Assembly: GCA_051744365.1 (NCBI GenBank)
Contig: JBNJCX010000001.1
Coordinates: 32,547-96,546 of the forward strand
Length of the DNA: 64,000 bases
DNA from: Gudongella sp051744365
GTDB taxonomy: Bacteria > Bacillota > Clostridia > Tissierellales > Tissierellaceae
Reading direction: 5' to 3'
This document shows, piece by piece, positions 8,999 to 17,102 of this stretch. Below the pieces are notes generated by a model. It was given only the letters and a program-made list of their open reading frames with translations, had not been told where the DNA came from and made no database searches. Both the position numbers and the translations under genes were made by a program. The stretch's first letter is position 1. Every line of letters begins with the position of its first letter.

Positions 8999-9688
8999 CT
9001 AATTTTCCTTAAAGAAATACCCTACCCCCCATTTTGTCAGTACATATTCAGAAGCCTTGGGGTCCTTTTCAATCTTTTCCCTTATTCTCCTTATATGCAC
9101 ATCTACAGTTCTCAAATCACCATAATAGGCATAACCCCAAACCTTCTCCAGCAATTCCTCCCTGGTGTATACCTTGCCTGGCATTGAGGCAAGGACATAC
9201 AACAAGTCAAACTCTTTACCTGTAAGGGATATACTCTTATTATTTCTTGTGACTTTCCTTCCTACGGAGTTGATTCTAAGGTCCTTTATCTCAATGACAT
9301 TGCTGTTATTATCTGAAACCTTATGATTGATCCTTCTCAGCACTGCTTTTATCCTTGCCTTCAACTCAAGAATATTAAAGGGCTTCACCAGATAATCATC
9401 TGCACCATATTCCAGAGCAAGAATCTTCTTGATATCTTCATTCACTGATGTAATAAATATAATCGGGACGGATGAAATGTTTCTTATATCCTGGCAGAGT
9501 GTCAGCCCATTTGTATCTGGAAGCTCTGTCTCCATAAGAATCATATTATAATCTTTTTTTGAAATATGGTCAAGGGTATCGGCTCCCTCGGAAAGTATGT
9601 CAATACGATAATCATCCTGCTCAAGGCTATATCTCAATCCTCTAACAAATGTCCGGTCGTTGTCTATAATCAGTATTCTACCGCTCAT
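8999..9688 (-). CDS. OmpR/PhoB-family response regulator with atypical receiver, inside the sel operon
   Basis: The protein has 229 residues: an N-terminal receiver domain (about 1-120) and a C-terminal winged-helix DNA-binding domain (about 130-229) of the OmpR/PhoB type. The conserved receiver Lys (in DYLVKPF) and Thr (in FITSV) are present. However, the phosphoacceptor position is E53 (context ILMETELP), where the family has Asp, and the acidic pair reads D9-N10. The codon is GAG, so this is not an ambiguous reading. Glu often mimics the phosphorylated state, so the protein may act without a kinase. No histidine kinase is nearby. It starts 15 bases after selB and precedes selC, so it appears to be in the sel transcript. 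Its target genes are unknown. Confidence 0.9.
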   Translation of the reverse strand: MSGRILIIDNDRTFVRGLRYSLEQDDYRIDILSEGADTLDHISKKDYNMILMETELPDTNGLTLCQDIRNISSVPIIFITSVNEDIKKILALEYGADDYLVKPFNILELKARIKAVLRRINHKVSDNNSNVIEIKDLRINSVGRKVTRNNKSISLTGKEFDLLYVLASMPGKVYTREELLEKVWGYAYYGDLRTVDVHIRRIREKIEKDPKASEYVLTKWGVGYFFKEN

Positions 9689-9703
9689 ACCCTCACCCCA
9701 ATG

Positions 9704-11614
9704 TCAGTTAACCAAAACTCTCTTCTCTCCATCTCTTCTGGTGACTCTTATCTGATCAAAATACTCTAGAATTGCAATTGCGTTTTTTCTGTTTGTATTC
9801 ATCAAATCTCTATATTCTGCCACCGTTATGCCACCGTTTTCAACTATGAATTCCACAAGCTTCTCGCGAGCCGTCTCCAGATGCCCAGGCAGTAGAAACA
9901 GGTCATCACTTATCCTCAATATCTCTTCCCTTGCCAGCATATCAATGATAATTTCATCTATCTCTTCATTTTTACCCAATTTGGAGTTCAGTAAATCCTC
10001 TTTCTTGGGTGGCATATAGCCTTCACTTTCAAAAATTCCAATGATTCCTCTTTTTATCTCTTGCTGTTCATCAGAATATTCCGGATTGAAATCCTTAAGT
10101 GATATAAGATTCCCAATCTGCTTGAAGTGTCCTTTCTCAACAAGGTCGTCAATGATATTTTCAGCAAGCTTTGGTTTAGCCTTTTGCAGGAATCTGCTTC
10201 TCATCTCTTCCTTGGATGCACCTGTCCTCAAGGGATACTTTTTATGGAATATCTGAAGAACCTTTTCCATTGACTCCACAAGATTACGGATGTGCTCCCT
10301 GTGGACAGGATATATGTCCTTGCTGAGCTCATAGAGTGATACCCTTCCCTTTTTCTGAAGCTCTTTAACCTCATGGAGAATATTCTCCTCGAGCATCGAT
10401 GTATCCCTCGCCATCTCCTTCACTGAAAGATAAAGCTTTGCCTTATCCAGAATCATATGCTCGACAATATCGCCGAAATCTCCTTCATCCTTTATCCTAA
10501 GCTCTTCAAGGTCCTCATCATCAAATCTCTTTCTTTTCGCAGGATTTGGTTCCAGTACTTCTCCCCCTCCGATTGTGAACATGGGTGAATAAAACCTTAG
10601 AATAAACCTATCTCCTCTCTTTGCAACAGTCTCTGACTCCAGTCTGAGTTGAGCGTAAGCCTCTTCTCCCGGCTCCAGAACCTCTTTATCCAGAAGGATC
10701 ATTCTACAGAGAATTTCCTCTGTTCCCAGATATAATTTAAGTCGGGTTCGATTCATAATTCCCCTGTCAAGATTCTTCAACAACCTGACCTTGACATCAA
10801 GCATCATTGTGTTAGTCATGGAATCTACAGGCGCTACGATATTACCCCTGTCAATTTGATCCTTCTTTATGCCAGCAAGATTCATTGCTACCCTCTGCCC
10901 TCCAAAGGCTACCTTGGAATCCTGATCATGAACCTGTATAGATCTTATTCTTGACTTTATCCCCACTGGGAATATTTCAACCTCGTCACCTACTGAGAAC
11001 TTTCCTGCAAGAAGAGTACCTGTAACCACTGTTCCGAATCCGGAAATGGTAAATACCCTGTCTATTGGCAACCTGGGCATATCGTTGATATTCTTGTCTT
11101 CCAACTCTCCTGCCATACCCTGTATTGCATTGATTGCATCCTCTATCCCTGTCTTTTTTATTGAGGAAACTGAAATTATTGGGCTGTTTTCCAGAAATGT
11201 TCCCACTACTGCTTCCTGCACTTCTTCCTTCACCAGCTCCAACCACTCATCTTCAACTATGTCAGATTTTGTTATAACTACAAACCCCTTGCTTACTCCT
11301 GCCATGTCCAGAATGGCAAGGTGTTCTACAGTTTGAGGCATAATTCCTTCATCTGCTGCCACTACAAGCATTACAATGTCGATACCTATAACCCCTGCAA
11401 GCATGTTCCTAATGAACTTTTCATGCCCCGGCACATCAATAATTCCAGCTCTTTGCCCATTTGGAAGGTCGAAATAGGTAAATCCAAGCTCGATGGATAT
11501 GCCTCTTTCCTTCTCTTCCTTTAATCTGTCTGTTTCCCTTCCAGTAAGAGCCTTGATCAATGTCGTCTTACCGTGGTCAATATGGCCGGCTGTTCCTATA
11601 ATCAAATGTTTCAT
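9704..11614 (-). CDS. selB: Selenocysteine-specific elongation factor SelB
   Basis: SelB is the GTPase that carries Sec-tRNA to the ribosome at UGA codons marked by a SECIS hairpin. The protein has 636 residues, as expected. The P-loop GTAGHIDHGKTT is at residues 7-18 and DVPGHEKF near residue 60. EF-Tu-like domains 2 and 3 follow, then C-terminal winged helices that bind SECIS RNA. It lies 13 bases after selA. Confidence 0.97.
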   Translation of the reverse strand: MKHLIIGTAGHIDHGKTTLIKALTGRETDRLKEEKERGISIELGFTYFDLPNGQRAGIIDVPGHEKFIRNMLAGVIGIDIVMLVVAADEGIMPQTVEHLAILDMAGVSKGFVVITKSDIVEDEWLELVKEEVQEAVVGTFLENSPIISVSSIKKTGIEDAINAIQGMAGELEDKNINDMPRLPIDRVFTISGFGTVVTGTLLAGKFSVGDEVEIFPVGIKSRIRSIQVHDQDSKVAFGGQRVAMNLAGIKKDQIDRGNIVAPVDSMTNTMMLDVKVRLLKNLDRGIMNRTRLKLYLGTEEILCRMILLDKEVLEPGEEAYAQLRLESETVAKRGDRFILRFYSPMFTIGGGEVLEPNPAKRKRFDDEDLEELRIKDEGDFGDIVEHMILDKAKLYLSVKEMARDTSMLEENILHEVKELQKKGRVSLYELSKDIYPVHREHIRNLVESMEKVLQIFHKKYPLRTGASKEEMRSRFLQKAKPKLAENIIDDLVEKGHFKQIGNLISLKDFNPEYSDEQQEIKRGIIGIFESEGYMPPKKEDLLNSKLGKNEEIDEIIIDMLAREEILRISDDLFLLPGHLETAREKLVEFIVENGGITVAEYRDLMNTNRKNAIAILEYFDQIRVTRRDGEKRVLVN

Positions 11615-11627
11615 CAGTTACACTCCT

Positions 11628-13037
11628 TCATAGTCTTTCCAAAGCTGATTTTACAGCTTCTATGATGATGTGCATATCGGAATCTGATATGGTCCTAACA
11701 TCAAAATATACCCTGTCCTTGTATACTCTGGCTACAACAGGGATACTGTGTGACCTTAGAAGCTCTTCAAATTTCGACGTGCTTCTGGTACCCAGGTCAA
11801 CCACCACACACCTAGTTGGAAGTTTTTCCATAGGCAGAGAGCCTCCTCCAACCTCTGAAAACTCATCTTCTATAGTCAGTTCTGCTTCCCTTTGAATCAT
11901 TTCCTCCTTCAACATCCCGAGCAGCTTCTCAGCCTTGTCCTGGAGGGTTCCAATTGGATATGTCAGCATTCGCAATGTAGGTATTTTAGAGACTGCTTTC
12001 TCTTCATCAAGATAGTATCTAAAGGTAGCCTCCAAGGCTGATATGGTGAACTTGTCGACTCTAAATGCTCTGGTCAATGGATTTTTCTTCATTTTGTCGA
12101 TATATTCCTTCTTCCCTACAATTACTCCTGCCTGTGGCCCTCCCAGAAGCTTGTCGCCACTGAATGTAACTATATCAACTCCACTTTCCAGGCTATCCAT
12201 GACCGTAGGTTCATAGGTTATGCCATATTTTGATAAATCTATAAGCACTCCGCTCCCCAGGTCTTCAATAAGTGGTATTCCATATTCTTTTGACATTTGA
12301 TGAAGCTCTGATGCATCAACTGCTGAAGTAAAGCCCATTATCCTGTAATTCGATGTATGGACTTTCATTATTGCACCTGTCTCTTCTGTAATGGCCGATT
12401 CATAGTCCGTTTTATGAGTCTTGTTTGTAGTTCCTACTTCAATCAGGTTCGCTCCGCTTTGTACCATAACATCAGGCACTCTGAAAGACCCTCCAATTTC
12501 TATAAGTTCCCCTCTTGATACTATTACATCCTTTCCTTTGGCAAGAGTGCTCAGGACAAGCATAACAGCCGCAGCATTGTTGTTAACCACCATAGCAGCC
12601 TCGGCACCGGTAATATCTGCAATAATTTCCTCCAAGTGTGAGTATCTGGAGCCCCTGCTACCTCCTTGAAGATCATATTCCAGGTTTGAATAGCCTGTGG
12701 CTACTTCCTTCATGTGTTCAAGTATCTCAGGATTTATTGGGGACCGTCCCAGGTTTGTGTGAATTACAACACCTGTGGCATTTACGACCGGTTTGAGTCT
12801 GAATGAATTTTTTTCCAAAGCATAATCCACTATATCCTTGGGAAGTCTTCTGACCATTGCCTTTACCACATCAGAATTTTCTCCTTCTTTTATTGCAATC
12901 CTGATTTGCTCTGTCTTATATCTTATGGATTCAACAACCGTTTTACGTGGTACCTGATTGTCCAATTCCATGACAAGTCCATTTTCCAATATCTCATCTA
13001 CCTTTGGTATCATCTTGAATAAATTAATATCATTCAT
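11628..13037 (-). CDS. selA: L-seryl-tRNA(Sec) selenium transferase SelA
   Basis: SelA is the PLP enzyme that converts Ser-tRNA(Sec) to Sec-tRNA(Sec) using selenophosphate. The protein has 469 residues, the family length. It has an N-terminal tRNA-binding helical domain and a fold-type I PLP domain with the lysine in SGDKLLGGPQAG near residue 295. It lies between selD (15 bases upstream) and selB (13 bases downstream), all on the minus strand. Confidence 0.97.
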   Translation of the reverse strand: MNDINLFKMIPKVDEILENGLVMELDNQVPRKTVVESIRYKTEQIRIAIKEGENSDVVKAMVRRLPKDIVDYALEKNSFRLKPVVNATGVVIHTNLGRSPINPEILEHMKEVATGYSNLEYDLQGGSRGSRYSHLEEIIADITGAEAAMVVNNNAAAVMLVLSTLAKGKDVIVSRGELIEIGGSFRVPDVMVQSGANLIEVGTTNKTHKTDYESAITEETGAIMKVHTSNYRIMGFTSAVDASELHQMSKEYGIPLIEDLGSGVLIDLSKYGITYEPTVMDSLESGVDIVTFSGDKLLGGPQAGVIVGKKEYIDKMKKNPLTRAFRVDKFTISALEATFRYYLDEEKAVSKIPTLRMLTYPIGTLQDKAEKLLGMLKEEMIQREAELTIEDEFSEVGGGSLPMEKLPTRCVVVDLGTRSTSKFEELLRSHSIPVVARVYKDRVYFDVRTISDSDMHIIIEAVKSALERL

Positions 13038-13052
13038 TTTTACACCTGCCCT

Positions 13053-14087
13053 TTATTCAACTATCAACTGTTTTTCTTGTTTTGGGAGTACCTCACCAAT
13101 AATTGCAAATTCAATAGGAGATTCTGAAAGATTTTCAAGTAGAGTGTCAACATTCTCCCTGGCAACTGATATCAAAAGACCTCCAGAAGTCTGGGGATCG
13201 TATAGGATGTCTCTTAAAAACTCAGGAACTGTTTCATCTATGTGTACCTTGTCACCTATGAATCTTTTGTTGTTGTAGGCTCCTTCTGGAATGAGTCCCA
13301 TCTGTGAGTATTCCTCCGCTTCATGTATATAAGGTACAACATTGCTTAATATTTTAATTGTTACATTGCTTCCTTCAGCCATCTCCAGACTATGCCCAAG
13401 CAATCCAAAGCCTGTTATATCTGTAACTGAATGGATGTTGTCAGTCATATCAATGGCGTTTTTGCCGTACACATTTAGGGTTGTCATGGACAAAACTGCC
13501 TTTTCATATGCCTTCTGATCTGCCAGGCCGCCCTTTATTGCGGTGGTGATAATTCCTATTCCAAGGGGCTTCGTCAAAACTAGTACATCCCCTGGTATTG
13601 CTGTGTTGTTAGCCTGGACCTTGTCAGGATGCACAAATCCTGTTACTGAGAGTCCATATTTAGGTTCATCATCCGATACGCTATGACCCCCTACCAGAAT
13701 TGCTCCTGCCTCTTCAACCTTATCGTGTCCACCCTTCATAATTTCTGTTAGTACATCCGGTGAAAGACAATCAGGGAAGCATACTATATTTAGAGCCAGC
13801 CTGGGTTCTCCTCCCATTGCGTAAATATCACTGAGGGAATTTGCTGCAGCTATCTGCCCGAATGTGTAGGGGTCATCAACTATTGGCGTAAAAAAATCCA
13901 GTGTCTGGATTATAGCAAGCTCTTCATTAATTCGATATACTGCTGCATCATCTGATGATTCAATTCCCACCAGAAGATTTTTATCGCTAGCTTTTGGTAA
14001 ATGGCACAGAACCTGTGCCAGGACATCCGGTCCTATTTTAGCCGCTCAGCCGGAGCTCTTGGTAAGCTGTGTCAATCTATCTTCCAT
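13053..14087 (-). CDS. selD: Selenide, water dikinase SelD (selenoprotein, Sec at codon 14 encoded by UGA)
   Basis: SelD makes selenophosphate from selenide and ATP. An uninterrupted frame begins only at 13970, with MGIESSDDAAVY, which lacks the catalytic N-terminus. Upstream the same frame continues through one TGA (14046-14048) to ATG 14087, which follows GGAGG. This gives 344 residues. The N-terminus reads MEDRLTQLTKSSG-U-AAKIGPDVL. It matches known SelD proteins, and the UGA falls on the catalytic Cys/Sec position (Cys17 in E. coli). The second family Cys is Ala here. A SECIS-like hairpin lies downstream and selA, selB and selC are adjacent, so read-through is well supported. Downstream motifs such as DDAAVY, AMGGEP and LVGGHSVSD are intact. 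Confidence 0.95.
14002..14020 (-). promoter_or_regulatory. Bacterial SECIS-like hairpin in selD
   Basis: On the minus strand TGGCACA, loop GGTTC and TGTGCCA form a perfect 7-bp hairpin (an eighth C-G/G-C closing pair is possible). The apical loop begins with GG, as in known bacterial SECIS elements. Thirty-two bases separate the UGA from the base of the loop, within the range known for SelB-recognised elements. Confidence 0.75.
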
Positions 14088-14103
14088 TTCATTTGCCTCC
14101 TTG

Positions 14104-14709
14104 TCAATTTACTGTTATCAGATCCTTGATCTGTTCATATTTTACATCTCCGATACCAGATACATTCATAATATCCTCAGGTTTCTGAAATCTGGAGTCT
14201 TTTCTGTACTCCACCACCCTACTGGCTATCACCTCACCTATCCCCGGGAGATTTTCAAGCTCCAGTTGGGAACAATTGTTGATATTGACCTTGCCGGTTC
14301 CACCGGATGTCTGGATATCCCCAATCTCCACAGGAAAATCTTCATCTACGGACGGTATGTATATTTTATCCTCATCGCTGAGTTTTTTAGCTAAGTTTAT
14401 TCTATCCAAATCAGCCTGTTTGGTCAAACCACCTGCCAGGTCAACCACGTCAACAACTCGGTCACCTTCTATTAATTCATAGATTCCCGGATGATAAACC
14501 TGTCCGCTTATATGAACCATTATCAATGTAGGTTCTAGATTATCATTTAAGTTGTCCTCATCTTCCAGGATTAGGTTTTCGGGCACACTTCTCATTACCG
14601 CTGCTTCCGGCTCCTTTTCCTGAGAAAAAATCCTGATTCCAAAAATTGCAAGGATTACCACGGCTACACTTAGTATAGCTATTTGTTCTCTTTTTGTAAA
14701 GAATTCCAT
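14104..14709 (-). CDS. comEA: Competence protein ComEA (helix-hairpin-helix DNA receptor)
   Basis: ComEA is the membrane-anchored DNA-binding protein for transformation. The protein has 201 residues from ATG 14709, chosen for the GGAGGG site; upstream in-frame codons lack one. A membrane segment covers about residues 10-28. An SLBB-like domain follows (VHISGQVYHPGIYEL), then a C-terminal double helix-hairpin-helix (about 140-200, NINNCSQLELENLPGIGEVIA). It lies only 16 bases upstream of selD and seems to lead the sel operon, which is an unusual partner for a competence gene. Confidence 0.92.
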   Translation of the reverse strand: MEFFTKREQIAILSVAVVILAIFGIRIFSQEKEPEAAVMRSVPENLILEDEDNLNDNLEPTLIMVHISGQVYHPGIYELIEGDRVVDVVDLAGGLTKQADLDRINLAKKLSDEDKIYIPSVDEDFPVEIGDIQTSGGTGKVNINNCSQLELENLPGIGEVIASRVVEYRKDSRFQKPEDIMNVSGIGDVKYEQIKDLITVN

Positions 14710-14754
14710 ATGACATGTCCCTCCAAAAAATGTAGTTTGATCAGGCAAGATTTT

Positions 14755-14797
14755 TCGCCATTATATTCGCCATTATATAAGAAGAGTTTACTAAACT
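14755..14797 (-). promoter_or_regulatory. Probable promoter region of comEA-sel, with duplicated -10 and inverted repeat
   Basis: A 12-base unit, TCGCCATTATAT on the plus strand, is repeated exactly twice at 14755-14778. Each copy gives a TATAAT on the minus strand. Just upstream lies the inverted repeat AGTTTA-C-TAAACT (14785-14797). I see no good -35 for either -10. Confidence 0.45.
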
Positions 14798-14957
14798 TTT
14801 AGGTGAGTTGATCTTGATCCCATTTGCAATGCTTGCATTTTACTCCCGCTCTGTGAAAATAAATGCGCTAAATGCTTACCATAAGTATTATATTCGACCT
14901 CAATCTTTAAATTCCTTCTTTTTTCTATATGTTAAGCTTAAATAATTGAGATTTTTC

Positions 14958-14966
14958 TGTTATAAT
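14958..14966 (+). promoter_or_regulatory. Extended -10 promoter of the D,D-carboxypeptidase gene
   Basis: TGTTATAAT is an extended -10 (TG-N-TATAAT). It lies 46 bases upstream of the TTG start at 15013. No clear -35 is visible. Nothing else is recognised in the rest of this divergent gap (14798-15012). Confidence 0.55.
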
Positions 14967-15012
14967 TTATATAGACAGCAAGCAATACAAATTTTAGGTG
15001 AGGTGGTTTAAT

Positions 15013-16299
15013 TTGAAAAAAATTATATTGATAATCTGTGTAATTATTATGTTGATACCTGGAACAGGTGTATTTGCGGAAACACTCGATATAAACGGAG
15101 AAGGCGCAATCTTGATAGATTATGATACAGGTGAAATACTGTTCCAGAAAAACAGCCATTTCAAGCTTTACCCGGCCAGTACTACCAAGATGCTGACTGC
15201 GATTCTGGCAGTGGAGAATTCATCCCTGGATGAGCTGGTTACCATTGACCAGGAGATTGTCAGTCTTACAAAAGGAAGTCATATTGCACTTGAGCCTGGC
15301 GAGGTACTTACCATGGAACAATTGCTGCATGCTCTTCTACTGCCTTCTGCCAACGACGCAGCACTTGCAATAGCTAAGCATGTAGGTGGCACCATAGAAA
15401 ACTTTATATCGATGATGAATCAGAAGGCTTCAGAATTGGGAGCAATTGATTCCAATTTCGTAAATCCAAACGGCCTTCATGATGACAGGCATATATCATC
15501 GGCTTACGATCTCTCTCTTATCGGAAGATATGCCATGGAAAATGATGTAATAAGAGAAATTGTCAATAAAGTTACATATGAAATACCTCCAACAAATATA
15601 AAAACCGAAAGCAGGCATATCAGAATCACCAACAAGCTCCTATTCAGCTCTGAGCTTATTGACAGGAATGGATCGCTTGTTCCGGCTTATTATGAGGATG
15701 CATCCGGAGTCAAAACAGGCTACACCTCCCAGGCAATGAATTGTCTTGTCTCCTATGCTGAGAGAAATGGTCAGAGACTTATTGCAGTCGTTCTGAAAGC
15801 AGATGGAAACATGGTCTACTCGGACACCCAAAAGCTTCTCGATTACGGATTTGAAAATTATAGCAATACAACTGTTGCCAATATGAACGAGTTTGTTGAG
15901 AACATCACCGTTATAGATGGAGATGCACCATATGTTGCTGGAATACTGGACAGGGACATCATCTATCCAATTTCCCTGGCAGATTCCTATATGATTGAAC
16001 CGAAGGTTACTCTTTTTGAAAGTATTGTTGCACCAATTGACAAGGGCCAGATACTCGGACAGATCGAGTATCTTGTAGACGGAAAGATCATAGGAGGAGG
16101 CAATATTCTATCCACAGCAAATGTAGATGTTGATCCCCTCACAGTAATGCCCGGTAAATTGTTGAGCAAATGGTATATATTCGTAATTGCAACTTATTTC
16201 CTTATGAGGGTATATATACTTCAGAAAAGAAAGAGAAAGAAAAGAATGTCCAGAAACAGCAGAAAACCCATGTACAGAATACCCTATGCACCAAAATAG
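15013..16299 (+). CDS. D-alanyl-D-alanine carboxypeptidase (PBP5/DacA family)
   Basis: This is a peptidase S11 enzyme that trims the terminal D-Ala from peptidoglycan stem peptides. The TTG start at 15013 has a strong AGGTGAGGTGG site. A GTG five codons upstream overlaps that site. The protein has 428 residues. A signal peptide covers residues 1-22 (cleavage after VFA). Active-site motifs are S56-T-T-K59, S112-A-N114 and KTG in ASGVKTGYT near residue 230. A PBP5-like C-terminal domain follows. The end is a hydrophobic segment (WYIFVIATYFLMRVYIL) plus a strongly basic cytoplasmic tail. Many DacA proteins have an amphipathic anchor helix there instead. Confidence 0.92.
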   Translation: MKKIILIICVIIMLIPGTGVFAETLDINGEGAILIDYDTGEILFQKNSHFKLYPASTTKMLTAILAVENSSLDELVTIDQEIVSLTKGSHIALEPGEVLTMEQLLHALLLPSANDAALAIAKHVGGTIENFISMMNQKASELGAIDSNFVNPNGLHDDRHISSAYDLSLIGRYAMENDVIREIVNKVTYEIPPTNIKTESRHIRITNKLLFSSELIDRNGSLVPAYYEDASGVKTGYTSQAMNCLVSYAERNGQRLIAVVLKADGNMVYSDTQKLLDYGFENYSNTTVANMNEFVENITVIDGDAPYVAGILDRDIIYPISLADSYMIEPKVTLFESIVAPIDKGQILGQIEYLVDGKIIGGGNILSTANVDVDPLTVMPGKLLSKWYIFVIATYFLMRVYILQKRKRKKRMSRNSRKPMYRIPYAPK

Positions 16300-16328
16300 C
16301 CAGGACATAGATGTCCTGGCTTCATTTT
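16298..16328. terminator. Terminator between the carboxypeptidase gene and ridA
   Basis: AGCCAGGACAT, loop AG, ATGTCCTGGCT is an 11-bp perfect stem that starts at the stop codon. A T-rich tail follows on the plus strand. The convergent ridA transcript may also use it. Confidence 0.8.
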
Positions 16329-16338
16329 ACTCCATAAA

Positions 16339-16722
16339 CTATTTTGCGATTGCAACCGCCTCTATTTCAATGACTCCATCCTTTGGAAGTCTTGCAACTT
16401 CAACCAGGCTTCTTGCAGGTTTGTGACCGGTGAAATATTCAGCATAGACCTCGTTGATTGAAGCAAAATTTTCCATATTCTTTACAAATACAGTGACTTT
16501 AACAACTGTTTCCAGGGATGCTCCACCTTGTTCAAGAACTGCCTTTACATTGTCCAACGCTACTCTTGTTGCAGTTTTAATGTCATTCTGGACAAGTTTC
16601 CCTGTTAACGGATCAATGGGCAGCTGACCTGAAGTGTAAACGAAATCTCCTGCATTGATACCCTGTGAATATGGACCTACTGCTGCGGGTGCTTTTTCTG
16701 TTGCGATTGTCTTGATATTCAT
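16339..16722 (-). CDS. ridA: Enamine/imine deaminase RidA
   Basis: RidA hydrolyses reactive 2-aminoacrylate-type enamines released by PLP enzymes. The protein has 127 residues, the usual length. It has the YjgF/RidA pattern: GPYSQGI near residue 17 and the catalytic Arg in ARSLVEVARLPKDG near residue 105. The start codon overlaps the end of rsfS by one base, after a GGAGG site, so the two are translationally coupled. It is the last gene of this long minus-strand run. Confidence 0.95.
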   Translation of the reverse strand: MNIKTIATEKAPAAVGPYSQGINAGDFVYTSGQLPIDPLTGKLVQNDIKTATRVALDNVKAVLEQGGASLETVVKVTVFVKNMENFASINEVYAEYFTGHKPARSLVEVARLPKDGVIEIEAVAIAK

Positions 16723-17075
16723 TATTTTTCCTCCTTTGATAATTTTTCAAACTCTGACCACAATCTTTCAAGATTGTAATATTCTCTTTCATCTCTGTGG
16801 AACAGGTGTACCACAACATCCTCGTAATCAAGAATAATCCATCTTGAGCTTCCGTAGCCTTCCTTTGTGGTCAATGTATGGAATCCTGCCTCCTCCATCT
16901 TATCCTCCACCTCATCGGCTATTGATCTGACCTGGTTGGATGAATTCCCACTGGCTATAACAAAATAATCGGCGATGGTTGTCAGTTTTCCTACCTCAAT
17001 AGTCTCAATGTCAAAGCCTTTTTTGTCATCAATGGCTTTTTCAATTACTTCAAGTTTCATTTGAATATCCGTCAT
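16722..17075 (-). CDS. rsfS: Ribosomal silencing factor RsfS
   Basis: RsfS binds L14 and blocks subunit joining when nutrients fall. The protein has 117 residues. Family signatures are ADYFVIASGNSSNQVRSIA and the C-terminal RWIILDYEDVVVHLFHRDER, ending in YYNLERLW. The nadD-yqeK-LCP-rsfS order is typical of Firmicutes. Confidence 0.96.
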   Translation of the reverse strand: MTDIQMKLEVIEKAIDDKKGFDIETIEVGKLTTIADYFVIASGNSSNQVRSIADEVEDKMEEAGFHTLTTKEGYGSSRWIILDYEDVVVHLFHRDEREYYNLERLWSEFEKLSKEEK

Positions 17076-17102
17076 TAAAAATTAACCTCCTTATGGTTAC
17101 TG

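Noticed and set aside
13053..13970. SelD starting at the GTG of 13970 (GIESSDDAAVY)
   Set aside because: It would lack the catalytic N-terminus and has no good ribosome site, while ATG 14087 with GGAGG and a Sec-type UGA explains the whole family sequence.
14785..14797. Extra operator of the polyamine regulator (shares TAAACT halves)
   Set aside because: The spacing is one base, not five between TAAAC and GTTTA, and the flanks differ. Probably chance.
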